From Streptomyces avidinii (lineage in GTDB: Bacteria; Actinomycetota; Actinomycetes; Streptomycetales; Streptomycetaceae): a stretch of 64,000 nt of DNA. The DNA lies in the NCBI RefSeq assembly GCF_014650695.1, contig NZ_BMVL01000009.1:30971-94970 (forward strand), read 5' to 3'. Below the pieces are notes generated by a model that was not told the origin of the DNA, did no database searches, and was given only the letters and a program-made list of their open reading frames with translations. Shown here one piece after another: positions 50,826-58,539 of the stretch (its first letter is position 1; the number at the start of each line of letters is the position of its first letter). The position numbers and the translations under genes were made by a program.

Positions 50826-52118
50826 TCAGCCCTCCAGGAAGGCCACCAGGGCGTTCGCCAGCAGGAACGGGTCGTCCGCGCCGCACAGTTCGCGGGCGCT
50901 GTGCATCGAGAGGATCGCGACGCCGATGTCCACGGTCTGAATGCCGTGGCGGGCGGCGGTGATCGGGCCGATCGTCGTGCCGCACGGCATCGAGTTGTTG
51001 GAGACGAAGGTCTGCCACGGCACACCGGCCCGCTCGCAGGCGGCGGCGAACACCGCGCGCCCGCTGCCGTCCGTGGCGTACCGCTGGTTGACGTTGACCT
51101 TCAGGATCGGTCCGCCGTTGGCGCGCGGGTGGTGCGTCGGGTCGTGCCGCTCACCGTAGTTGGGGTGCACGGCGTGCCCGGTGTCCGAGGACAGGCAGAT
51201 GGTGCCGGCGAAGGCCCGCGCACGGTCCTCGTAGGAGCCCCCGCGGGCGAAGACTGAACGTTCCAGCACGTTGCCCAGGAGCGGGCCGTCGGCGCCCGTG
51301 TCGGACTGCGAGCCGTTCTCCTCGTGGTCGAAGGCGGCCAGCACGGGGATGTGGTCGAGCTTGTCGGCGGTGGACACGGCCGCCAGCGCCGCCACGCCCG
51401 CGTGCACCGACAGCAGGTTGTCCATGCGCGGGCCCGCCACCAGCTCGCGGTCACGGCCCAGGTACGAGGGCGGCTCGATGGAGTGGACCATCAGGTCCCA
51501 GCCGGCCACCGAGCCCTGGTCCAGGCCCTCTTCCTCTTCCAGGAAGGCGATCAGGTCGCCCTCCTGGACGTCGCCCAGACCCCAGATCGGCTGCATGTGG
51601 CGCTGCTTGTCGAGCTTGAGGCCGTCGCTGTTCACCGACCGGTCCAGGTGGACGGCGAGTTGGGGGACGCGCAGCAGAGCGCGGTCGACGTTCACCAGTC
51701 GCTCGCTGCCGTCGCGCAGGGTCAGCCGCCCGGCCAGGCCCAGGTCGCGGTCCAGCCAGGTGTTGAGCAGGGTGCCGCCGTAGATCTCGACGGCGATCTG
51801 CCGCCAGCCCTGTGAGCCCGTGTCCGGCAGCGGCTTGACCCGCAGGTTCGGGGAGTCGGTGTGTGCGCCGACGATCCGGAAGGGGGTGTGCGGGGCCGCG
51901 CCCTCGGGAACGAACCAGGCGATGAGCGCACCGCCGCGGAGCACGAACTTGCCCCCGGTGCCCGCATCCCAGGCGTCCGTTTCCGACAACTGCCTGAAGC
52001 CCGCCTTCTCCAGCCGCTCCGCCGCGTTGGCCACGGCGTGGTACGGCGACGGACTGGCCGTCAGGAAGGTCATCAGATCGTCGGTGTGGCCGCGGTCGAA
52101 GCGGGCGGGAGAGCTCAT
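50826..52118 (-). CDS. M18 family aminopeptidase
   Basis: A 430-residue dinuclear-zinc aminopeptidase of the aspartyl aminopeptidase/DNPEP family. Metal and catalytic segments are present: IVGAHTDSPNLRVKP (first His/Asp), AAFDHEENGSQSDTGADG (Asp, Glu-Glu) and CLSSDTGHAVHPNYGERHDP, with a final His in ILSMHSARELCGADD. It trims N-terminal Asp/Glu or other residues from peptides in the cytoplasm. ATG 52118 has AAGGTG seven bases upstream; an ATG at 52151 would add an unlikely tail. Single gene. Confidence 0.92.
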   Translation of the reverse strand: MSSPARFDRGHTDDLMTFLTASPSPYHAVANAAERLEKAGFRQLSETDAWDAGTGGKFVLRGGALIAWFVPEGAAPHTPFRIVGAHTDSPNLRVKPLPDTGSQGWRQIAVEIYGGTLLNTWLDRDLGLAGRLTLRDGSERLVNVDRALLRVPQLAVHLDRSVNSDGLKLDKQRHMQPIWGLGDVQEGDLIAFLEEEEGLDQGSVAGWDLMVHSIEPPSYLGRDRELVAGPRMDNLLSVHAGVAALAAVSTADKLDHIPVLAAFDHEENGSQSDTGADGPLLGNVLERSVFARGGSYEDRARAFAGTICLSSDTGHAVHPNYGERHDPTHHPRANGGPILKVNVNQRYATDGSGRAVFAAACERAGVPWQTFVSNNSMPCGTTIGPITAARHGIQTVDIGVAILSMHSARELCGADDPFLLANALVAFLEG

Positions 52119-52218
52119 GTGGTTCACCTTAACGACGGTCGTGTTCGCCATGGCCGGACTGCGAGGGATGGCCGGTGGTCAGGGGCCGCAGGGCAGGTGA
52201 TCTGCGGTCCCGTCGGTT

Positions 52219-52947
52219 TCAGCCCGGCGGACGCTCGAATCGGCGCTGCAGCTGCCTGCGCTCGCCCCGGCGGATGCGCGGGAGCATCTCCGGGGTCTGC
52301 GGGGAGCGCTGCGCGCGTCTTCTGCGTCCGGCGCAGAAGATACAGGCCTCGCCGGGAGGAGCGTCGGGGTCGATCGGCGCGCCGGGATGTTCGGCGCATC
52401 CCGAGGCGTTGCGGGGCCGGGAGAGTTCGCGGGCGACGATGAAGGCGCGGTGGAGGTCGTCGGCGATGCGGACGAAGTCCTCCGCGGGCGAGGACAGGCT
52501 CAGGTGGAAGCGCTGGTCCTCGACGGTGCGCAGGTGGGAGCGCAGCCGCTCCAGCGTGTACGGGGGGTCCGGTACGGGGTAGCCGAGGCGGCGCTGCTCT
52601 CCGGCGGGGGCGGCGGCCGGGCCGCCGTGCCGGCGCTGTCCGAGGCGTCGGCGGTCGTTGCAGATGAGGCAGCGGCCCCAGCCTTCGGGCGCCTCGGGGT
52701 CGAGGGCGCCGTTGGGGTGCTCGGGGCAGCCGGTGTAGCTCTTGGCGGGGGCCAGTCCGGTGGCCGTCTGGAAGGCCACGTACAGCGCGTCGGCGATGGC
52801 GTCGTACTCGGCGGGGTGTGCGCCGTCGTACAGCTCGCGCAGGTGGTCGCCGAGGCTGCCCAGGCTCGCCTGCAGCTCCTTGAGGGCGTACGGACGCCCG
52901 GTGGGGACGGAGTACCCCCTGCTGCCGTGCTGATCCTGTGGACTCAT
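52219..52947 (-). CDS. Duplicated Cys/His-knuckle hypothetical protein
   Basis: A 242-residue protein built from two homologous halves. Each has a helical segment (GRPYALKELQASLGSLGDHL and DPPYTLERLRSHLRTVEDQR) followed by a putative zinc knuckle of CxEHP-(about 15 residues)-CxxC type: GCPEHPNGALDPEAP ending CLIC, and GCAEHPGAPIDPDAP ending CIFC. A basic tail (RGERRQLQRRFERPPG) may bind nucleic acid. I do not recognise the family, and no function is assigned. ATG 52947 was chosen; an upstream in-frame ATG is possible. Confidence 0.7.
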   Translation of the reverse strand: MSPQDQHGSRGYSVPTGRPYALKELQASLGSLGDHLRELYDGAHPAEYDAIADALYVAFQTATGLAPAKSYTGCPEHPNGALDPEAPEGWGRCLICNDRRRLGQRRHGGPAAAPAGEQRRLGYPVPDPPYTLERLRSHLRTVEDQRFHLSLSSPAEDFVRIADDLHRAFIVARELSRPRNASGCAEHPGAPIDPDAPPGEACIFCAGRRRRAQRSPQTPEMLPRIRRGERRQLQRRFERPPG

Positions 52948-53052
52948 GCGTACGAGCGTCCCATGAACGACTGACATAGGGGGAAAACCGCAGGACAGGG
53001 CACTTGGGGCCGGTGGCGGCGCCCCGGTGCGTGCCCTGTGCCGCACGCGCCG

Positions 53053-53086
53053 GCGGCCGGGTCCTCCGAGTGGAGGACCCGGCCGC
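53053..53086. terminator. Terminator after the acyl-CoA dehydrogenase gene
   Basis: Perfect 15-bp arms, GCGGCCGGGTCCTCC (53053-53067) and GGAGGACCCGGCCGC (53072-53086), with the 4-base loop GAGT, lie 44 bases beyond the stop. Confidence 0.9.
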
Positions 53087-53130
53087 TGTGCGTATACGGC
53101 GTACTGCTGTGACGGGTGGGGCGGTGCAGC

Positions 53131-54957
53131 CTAGAAGGCGGCCTCGTCGAGCTCCATGAGGGAGTTGTCGACGGCCTCGGCCAGCTGGCGCTGGACCGAG
53201 ACGTTCGGCAGGACCTGGGACGCGAAGAACTTCGCGGCGGCGATCTTGCCGGTGTAGAAGGGGACGTCCTTCGGAGCGGCGGTCGCCAGCTTCTCGGCGG
53301 CCACGGCGGCGCCCTTGAGCAGCAGGTATCCGACGACCACGTCACCCGAGGCCATCAGCAGGCGGGTGGTGTTCTGGCCGACCTTGTAGATGTTCTTGAC
53401 GTCCTCGCCGGTGGCGGTGAGGTCGACGATCATCTGGCCGACGATGGCCTCCAGGTCGACCGCGGCCTTGGCCAGCGCGTCGCGGGCGCCGGCCAGCTCC
53501 TCGCCGCCGACGGCCTCGGCCAGGAACTTCTTCATCGTCTCGCTGAGGATGTTCAGCGAGGCGCCCTGGTCGCGGACGATCTTCCGGAAGAAGAAGTCCT
53601 GGCCCTGGATGGCCGTGGTGCCCTCGTAGAGGGTGTCGATCTTGGCGTCGCGGATGTACTGCTCGATCGGGTACTCCTGGAGGTACCCGGAGCCGCCGAA
53701 GGTCTGCAGGGACTGCGCGAGCTGCTCGTAGGACTTCTCGGAGCCGTAGCCCTTGACGATCGGCAGGAGCAGGTCGTTCAGGCCGATCTCGGCGGAGGCG
53801 TCCTCGCCCGCGGCCTGCTTGAACTGGATCTCGTCCTGCACGGAGGCCGTGTAGAGGACCAGGGCGCGCATGCCCTCGGCGTAGGCCTTCTGCGTCATGA
53901 GCGAGCGGCGCACGTCGGGGTGGTGCGTGATGGTGACCTTGGGCGCGGTCTTGTCCATGAAGTTCGCGAGGTCCGGGCCCTGCACGCGCTCCTTGGCGTA
54001 CTCCAGCGCATTGAGGTAGCCGGTGGAGAGGGTGGCGATGGCCTTCGTGCCGACCATCATCCGGGCGAACTCGATGATCATGAACATCTGGCGGATGCCG
54101 TCGTGCTTGTCGCCGATCAGCCAGCCCTTGGCGGGGTGCTGGTCGCCGAAGGTCATCTCGCACGTGTTGGAGGCCTTGAGGCCCATCTTGTGCTCGACGT
54201 TGGTGGCGTAGACGCCGTTGCGCTCGCCCAGCTCGCCGGTCTCCCAGTCGAAGTGGAACTTCGGGACGAGGAAGAGCGACAGGCCCTTGGTGCCCGGGCC
54301 GTGGCCCTCGGGGCGCGCGAGGACGTAGTGGAGGATGTTCTCCTCCATGTCGTGCTCGCCGGACGTGATGAAGCGCTTCACGCCCTCGATGTGCCAGGAG
54401 CCGTCCTCCTGCTGGATGGCCTTGGTGCGGCCGGCGCCCACGTCCGAGCCGGCGTCCGGCTCGGTGAGGACCATGGTGGAGCCCCAGCGCTTCTCTACGG
54501 CTATCTGCGCGACCTTCTTCTGCGCCTCGTTGCCCTCTTCGAAGAGGATGCCGGCGAACGCCGGGCCGGAGGAGTACATCCAGATGGCCGGGTTCGAGCC
54601 GAGCAGCAGCTCCGCGTAGGCCCAGATGAGGGAGCGGGGCGAGGTGGTGCCGCCGATCTCCTCGGGCAGGCCCAGACGCCAGTACTCCGAGTCCATGAAG
54701 GCTTCGTAGCTCTTCTTGAAGGAGGCCGGGACGGGCGCGGTGTTGGTGGCCGGGTCGAAGACCGGCGGGTTGCGGTCGGCGTCCTCGAAGGAGGCGGCCA
54801 GCTCGTTCTCGGCGAGGCGGGCGAGCTCGGACAGGACGCTCTTGGCGGTCTCGGTGTCCATCTCCTCGAACGGACCGGTGCCGTACTGCTTGTCGCGGCC
54901 GAGCACCTCGAAGAGGTTGAACTCGATGTCGCGGAGATTCGACTTGTAGTGCCCCAT
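53131..54957 (-). CDS. Acyl-CoA dehydrogenase
   Basis: A 608-residue FAD-dependent acyl-CoA dehydrogenase of the long actinobacterial type. FAD-binding and signature segments are WGSTMVLTEPDAGSDVGAG and GSGYLQEYPIEQYIRDAKID, with TLYEGTTAIQGQDFFFRKI holding the catalytic Glu. The C-terminal extension (about 130 residues beyond the usual core) is typical of this branch, which oxidises long or substituted acyl-CoAs. ATG 54957 (MGHYKSNLRDIEFNLFEV) is preferred to an upstream in-frame start. Two TACC-N4-GGTA operators lie 45-80 bases upstream. Single gene, strongly terminated. Confidence 0.92.
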   Translation of the reverse strand: MGHYKSNLRDIEFNLFEVLGRDKQYGTGPFEEMDTETAKSVLSELARLAENELAASFEDADRNPPVFDPATNTAPVPASFKKSYEAFMDSEYWRLGLPEEIGGTTSPRSLIWAYAELLLGSNPAIWMYSSGPAFAGILFEEGNEAQKKVAQIAVEKRWGSTMVLTEPDAGSDVGAGRTKAIQQEDGSWHIEGVKRFITSGEHDMEENILHYVLARPEGHGPGTKGLSLFLVPKFHFDWETGELGERNGVYATNVEHKMGLKASNTCEMTFGDQHPAKGWLIGDKHDGIRQMFMIIEFARMMVGTKAIATLSTGYLNALEYAKERVQGPDLANFMDKTAPKVTITHHPDVRRSLMTQKAYAEGMRALVLYTASVQDEIQFKQAAGEDASAEIGLNDLLLPIVKGYGSEKSYEQLAQSLQTFGGSGYLQEYPIEQYIRDAKIDTLYEGTTAIQGQDFFFRKIVRDQGASLNILSETMKKFLAEAVGGEELAGARDALAKAAVDLEAIVGQMIVDLTATGEDVKNIYKVGQNTTRLLMASGDVVVGYLLLKGAAVAAEKLATAAPKDVPFYTGKIAAAKFFASQVLPNVSVQRQLAEAVDNSLMELDEAAF

Positions 54958-55001
54958 GGCGACGGCTCCGTTAAGGCTCGGGGAGACAGGTTCCTCGTAC
55001 A

Positions 55002-55037
55002 TACCAATCGGTAACGTAATGATGCTACCCACCGGTA
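55002..55037. promoter_or_regulatory. Twin TACC-N4-GGTA operators upstream of the acyl-CoA dehydrogenase gene
   Basis: Two palindromes with identical arms, TACC-AATC-GGTA (55002-55013) and TACC-CACC-GGTA (55026-55037), have starts 24 bases apart. They sit 45-80 bases upstream of ATG 54957. A -10-like TAGCAT on the minus strand lies next to the distal copy. They look like sites for a dimeric TetR-type fatty-acyl-CoA regulator, which is not encoded nearby. Confidence 0.7.
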
Positions 55038-55129
55038 ATAAGGCGCAACCCCTGACGACTGTGACCAGCGTCAAGCCTGGCGGGAAATGCGTGTCCGGCG
55101 GCGAGTGGTCGGTCGGTAGGCTTCGCCCC

Positions 55130-55588
55130 ATGTACGGCTACGACCAGAACCCGGGCGCCCAGCAGCAGTACGCGCAGCAGCCCCCGCAGGGCTACGCGCA
55201 GCAGGCGCCGCCGCTGTACCCGGAGCCGTCCCCGCCGTCCCTGGGGGACGCGGTCAGGGCCTTCACGACGGGATCCCTCTCGGCGGAGGACTTCCAGCAG
55301 ATCTTCGCCGGCTCGAAGGTCTACTGCCCGCGCGGCGACACCCCCGGTTTCCTGGCGCTGCACAACACGCAGCAGCCGGTCATCCCCATGTTCACCACGC
55401 TCAAGGAGCTGCGGAGGTACGCGGGCAAGGAGTCCAAGTACTTCGTGATCACCGGGGCCGAGGTGATCGACCTGCTGCCGACCGGCTACGGCTTCGTCCT
55501 CGACATGGAGGGCGACCACCGGATGGTCTTCGACGCGAAGGCCGTCGAGCAGATGGTCGACTTCGCGATGCGCCGGATGTACGGCTAG
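55130..55588 (+). CDS. SseB family protein
   Basis: A 152-residue protein. The N-terminal 35 residues are Gln/Pro/Tyr-rich and disordered (YDQNPGAQQQYAQQPPQGYA). The SseB-type domain follows (FTTGSLSAEDFQQIFAGSKV, GFLALHNTQQPVIPMFTTLK, EVIDLLPTGYGFVLDM). SseB domains occur in enhanced-serine-sensitivity and type III/VII-associated proteins; their role in actinomycetes is unknown. ATG 55130 has no ribosome-binding site but a TAGGCT box seven bases upstream, so the gene may be leaderless. It diverges from the acyl-CoA dehydrogenase gene. Confidence 0.85.
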   Translation: MYGYDQNPGAQQQYAQQPPQGYAQQAPPLYPEPSPPSLGDAVRAFTTGSLSAEDFQQIFAGSKVYCPRGDTPGFLALHNTQQPVIPMFTTLKELRRYAGKESKYFVITGAEVIDLLPTGYGFVLDMEGDHRMVFDAKAVEQMVDFAMRRMYG

Positions 55589-55741
55589 GACCTCCCGAGG
55601 GGGGCCGGGCCGCGGGACCGGACCCCCGTCCCGGCCCCGCTCCCCGTCCTCCCCCGTCCGTCCGCAGGACTCGGCACGGCGTGGTGACGAAGCCCGTCGC
55701 ACCGCCCGTGAGGCGGGCGACGGCTCCGGCGGGGTCGGGCG

Positions 55742-56299
55742 TCAGCAGGGCCTGATGTAGTTGGCGCGGTCGTTGAGCGAGCGGCCGACGTTGGGGTTGC
55801 TGCCGACGACGAGCTGGTCGTAGTCGTAGATCCGGCCGTTGCCGTCCACGTCGTACATGACGGCCCGCACCCCGCCCGTCTGGTTGTTGTGCCAGGACGT
55901 CATCTTGTCGATGAAGCCCCTGTCCCCGAGGTTGTAGATGCCGCACTGGGTGTAGCTGACGCGGGTCCCGTTGAAGTTGTCGTGCTCGTAGAGGCAGACC
56001 GACCCGCTGTCGCAGTTCGGTGTTCCGGTCGCGCCCGCGGGGACCGGCGCCGCGCCGTCCTTGAGGGGCAGGGTGACCTTCACGGCGCCGTTCTCGTAGG
56101 AGATCTCGTTGCTCGCCACGACCGTGCCTCCCGGATGACGCCGCAGCTGCTCGGCCATCCGGCTCTGCAGCTGCTGCGACTCGGACTTCGTGAGGGAGGC
56201 GGTGGCAGCGGGCTGCGGCGAACCCACCGCGGGAGTCGTCACCAGTAGGGCGATCCCCACCGCCGCTGCACCGATCAGACCCGAACGCATCCTGTTCAC
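55742..56299 (-). CDS. Secreted peptidase inhibitor, family I36
   Basis: A 185-residue secreted protein. Residues 1-26 are a signal peptide (LIGAAAVGIALLVTTPAVGS). After a helical pro-region come about 90 residues with the beta-gamma-crystallin-like I36 pattern: CDSGSVCLYEHDNFNGTRVS, CGIYNLGD and DKMTSWHNNQTGGVRAVMYD, with two cysteine pairs expected. Related Streptomyces inhibitors block metalloproteases. The final Cys is the last residue. Its target is not known. ATG 56299; ATG 56290 is possible. Confidence 0.87.
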   Translation of the reverse strand: MNRMRSGLIGAAAVGIALLVTTPAVGSPQPAATASLTKSESQQLQSRMAEQLRRHPGGTVVASNEISYENGAVKVTLPLKDGAAPVPAGATGTPNCDSGSVCLYEHDNFNGTRVSYTQCGIYNLGDRGFIDKMTSWHNNQTGGVRAVMYDVDGNGRIYDYDQLVVGSNPNVGRSLNDRANYIRPC

Positions 56300-56527
56300 T
56301 TCGTACTCCTTGGTTCGCCCTGCTCCCGAGTGGCCGGGAGCCCGGCGGCAGTGCCGGCCGGTGTGTGAACCATGCGGGGCGGGTCCGTTGGCCGAACAGC
56401 CCCTTAAGCCAGGGCCGAAACCCTCGTAGACGGCCCTGGCCGAAGTCCCGAGACTGAACGATCACCGCATGCCGCGGTCCTCTCGTACGGGTGCCGGCCG
56501 CTGCTGCTCCGTGACGGGGAGGAAGCG

Positions 56528-57550
56528 TTGCTGCGGATCCATTTCACGGCCGAGGACCTCGCCCGGACCCGCGTCGGCGCCGGGATCGGCGCGGCGGCGG
56601 AGGCCTACAGCGGCCTCGCGATGCTCCGGGACACGAGGACCCCGCTGCCCTTCCAGGGGTGGAGGTCCGCCGTGGGCCGGCGCCTGGGAGAGGAAGCGCG
56701 CCCCCTCCTGGCCCTGCTCCCGGACCGGGGCCCCACGCTGGACCTGGTGACGATCGCCGGGAACGCCCCCTCCATCGGGGAAGCGGTGGAGCGCCTGCTC
56801 GGCGCGCCGCGCGTGCGGCTGCGCGAGGAACTGGAGGACCTCTCCGTCCGGCCGGCGGACGCGCCGTGGGTCCGGAGCCTGATGGACGCGGACGTGGACG
56901 CCCTCCGGCAGCTGGCGCGGGCTCTGGAGGCCTGCCACCGCACTGCGGTCGCCCCGTACTGGGATCGGGCCGCTTCCCACCTCGACGCGGTGCGGGCGGC
57001 CTGTGCGAGGACGCTGATGGAGGGGGGTGTCGAGCGGCTGCTGGAAGGGCTCTGCGTGCCGATCGTGCGCTGGCGGGCCCCCGTCCTGGAGGTGCGCCAT
57101 CCGAGGGACATCGAGTTCCGTCTGGGCGGCAGGGGTCTGGTCATCGTTCCGGCGGTCTTCATGCGGCGCGAGCCGACCCTGTTCTGGGACCCGGGGGACG
57201 GGGCGGCGCCGCCCCGGCTGACCGTGCCCACCGTGAACGAGGTGGAGGTGGGGGCGGCCCTGTGGAACCTCACGGGCACCACGGCGCAGGGCGCCCTGGG
57301 CGCTCTTCTGGGGCGTACGCGGGCAGCGGCGCTGAAGGTCACCGTCGGGGGCTGCAACACGACCGAACTGGCCCGCCGACTGAACGTCTCCCTCGCGGCG
57401 GCCAGCCAGCACGCAACGGTGCTGCGCAACGCCAACCTCATCACCACCAATCGGCGTGGTGGCGCCGTACTGCACAGCATCACGGCCCTGGGGATCGATC
57501 TGCTGGCTTCCGAGGGCGCCACGCCGCCCGTTGCGCCGGGGAGGAACTGA
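56528..57550 (+). CDS. ArsR-like winged-helix transcriptional regulator
   Basis: A 340-residue protein. The first 250 residues form an unrecognised sensor-like domain of mixed helices and strands. Residues 270-340 are a winged helix with the ArsR-type recognition region NTTELARRLNVSLAAASQHA and the wing NANLITTNRRGGAVLHSITA. Many actinomycete genomes have several of this HTH-at-C-terminus type. The TTG start at 56528 is supported by GGGGAGGAAG with six-base spacing. It precedes the broken pirin gene, with a 20-bp palindrome in between; no specific target is evident. Confidence 0.85.
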   Translation: MLRIHFTAEDLARTRVGAGIGAAAEAYSGLAMLRDTRTPLPFQGWRSAVGRRLGEEARPLLALLPDRGPTLDLVTIAGNAPSIGEAVERLLGAPRVRLREELEDLSVRPADAPWVRSLMDADVDALRQLARALEACHRTAVAPYWDRAASHLDAVRAACARTLMEGGVERLLEGLCVPIVRWRAPVLEVRHPRDIEFRLGGRGLVIVPAVFMRREPTLFWDPGDGAAPPRLTVPTVNEVEVGAALWNLTGTTAQGALGALLGRTRAAALKVTVGGCNTTELARRLNVSLAAASQHATVLRNANLITTNRRGGAVLHSITALGIDLLASEGATPPVAPGRN

Positions 57551-57594
57551 GCGCGCCCCATCGGCCCGGACGGGCCCATGAGGGGCGGGAGGGT

Positions 57595-57614
57595 CCCGGG
57601 GAAATTTCCCCGGG
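57595..57614. terminator. Perfect 20-bp palindrome after the ArsR-like gene
   Basis: CCCGGGGAAA (57595-57604) is followed directly by its complement TTTCCCCGGG (57605-57614). It lies 45 bases after the regulator stop. A hairpin terminator is likely, although without a loop it could also be a protein-binding site. Confidence 0.55.
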
Positions 57615-57648
57615 GCTCTTCGTGTTCTGTGCGGGTGTGGCAGAAAGT

Positions 57649-57669
57649 TCGAGTTTCAACTAAACTCGA
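57649..57669. promoter_or_regulatory. Inverted repeat upstream of the pirin remnant
   Basis: TCGAGTTT (57649-57656) and AAACTCGA (57662-57669) are perfect 8-bp arms with a 5-base spacer, 20 bases before ATG 57690. The pattern resembles MarR-type sites found upstream of pirin genes. No MarR gene is adjacent. Confidence 0.65.
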
Positions 57670-57689
57670 CGCAGAAGGAGGTCCTGACC

Positions 57690-58524
57690 ATGCCCGCAGT
57701 GACTGTTGAGAACCCGTTGACCCTCCCGCGCGTGGCCGAGCCGCAGGCCGCCGCTCCGCGCAAGGTGCTGGCCGTCGTCTCCGCCCCCGGTGGGCACGTA
57801 CCTGATCGACGGGACCTTCGTCCACCAGGACAGCAACGGCGGCGGCGGAATCATCAACGGCGGCGACACCCAGTGGATGACCGCCGGGTCGGGCCTCCTG
57901 CACATCGAGGCCCCGCCGGAGTCCCTCGTCGTGTCCGGCGGGCTGTTCCACGGCCTCCAGCTGTGGGTGAACCTCCCGGCCTCCGACAAGATGATGCCCC
58001 CGCGCTACCAGGACATCGGCGGCGGCCAGGTCCAGCTGCTGACCACCCCGGACGGCGGCTCGCTGCTCCGCGTGATCGCCGGTGAGCTGGACGGCCACCA
58101 GGGCCCGGGCATCACCCACACCCCGATCACGATGATCCACGCGACCGTCTCGCCGGGCGCGCAGATCACCCTCCCGTGGCGCGAGGACTTCAACGCCCTG
58201 GCGTACGTCATGGCCGGGCGCGGCTCGGTCGGCGAGGACCGCCGGCCCGTCCGCACCGGGCAGACGGCCGTCTTCGGCGAGGGGGGCTCGCTCACGGTGC
58301 GGGCGGACGAGTCCCAGGACTCCAACGCTCCGGACCTGGAGATCGTGATCCTCGGCGGACGTCCGATCCGGGAGCCGATGGCGCACTACGGGCCGTTCGT
58401 GATGAACAGCCAGCACGAGCTGCAGCAGGCGTTCGACGACTTCCAGGCGGGCCGGCTGGGCCGCATCCCGACCACCGCGCGCACCGGCCTCGGCCACCGC
58501 GGCGCCGGTGAGGCGGACAGCTGA
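57690..58524 (+). pseudogene. Pirin family gene with internal deletion and frameshift
   Basis: The gene starts normally at ATG 57690 behind AGAAGGAGG (MPAVTVENPLTLPRVAEPQA, about 34 residues). The pirin sequence then resumes in another frame from about 57790 (GTYLIDGTFVHQDSNGGGG, continuing for 244 residues to 58524). About 50 residues of the N-terminal cupin are missing between, including the HPHRGFET region with two of the four iron ligands. The second pair (His and Glu in GSGLLHIEAP) remains. A separate product from GTG 57790 is conceivable but would lack half the metal site. The remaining sequence is well conserved, so the break is recent or a sequencing or assembly error. Confidence 0.82.
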
Positions 58525-58539
58525 CCGGGCCGACCCGGG

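Noticed and set aside
53131..55131. Acyl-CoA dehydrogenase beginning at 55131
   Set aside because: The family start MGHYKSNLRD is at 54957; the longer version would translate through its own operators.
55130..55588. Upstream in-frame start for the SseB protein near 54956
   Set aside because: The extension would overlap the acyl-CoA dehydrogenase promoter and its start, and it encodes non-conserved sequence.
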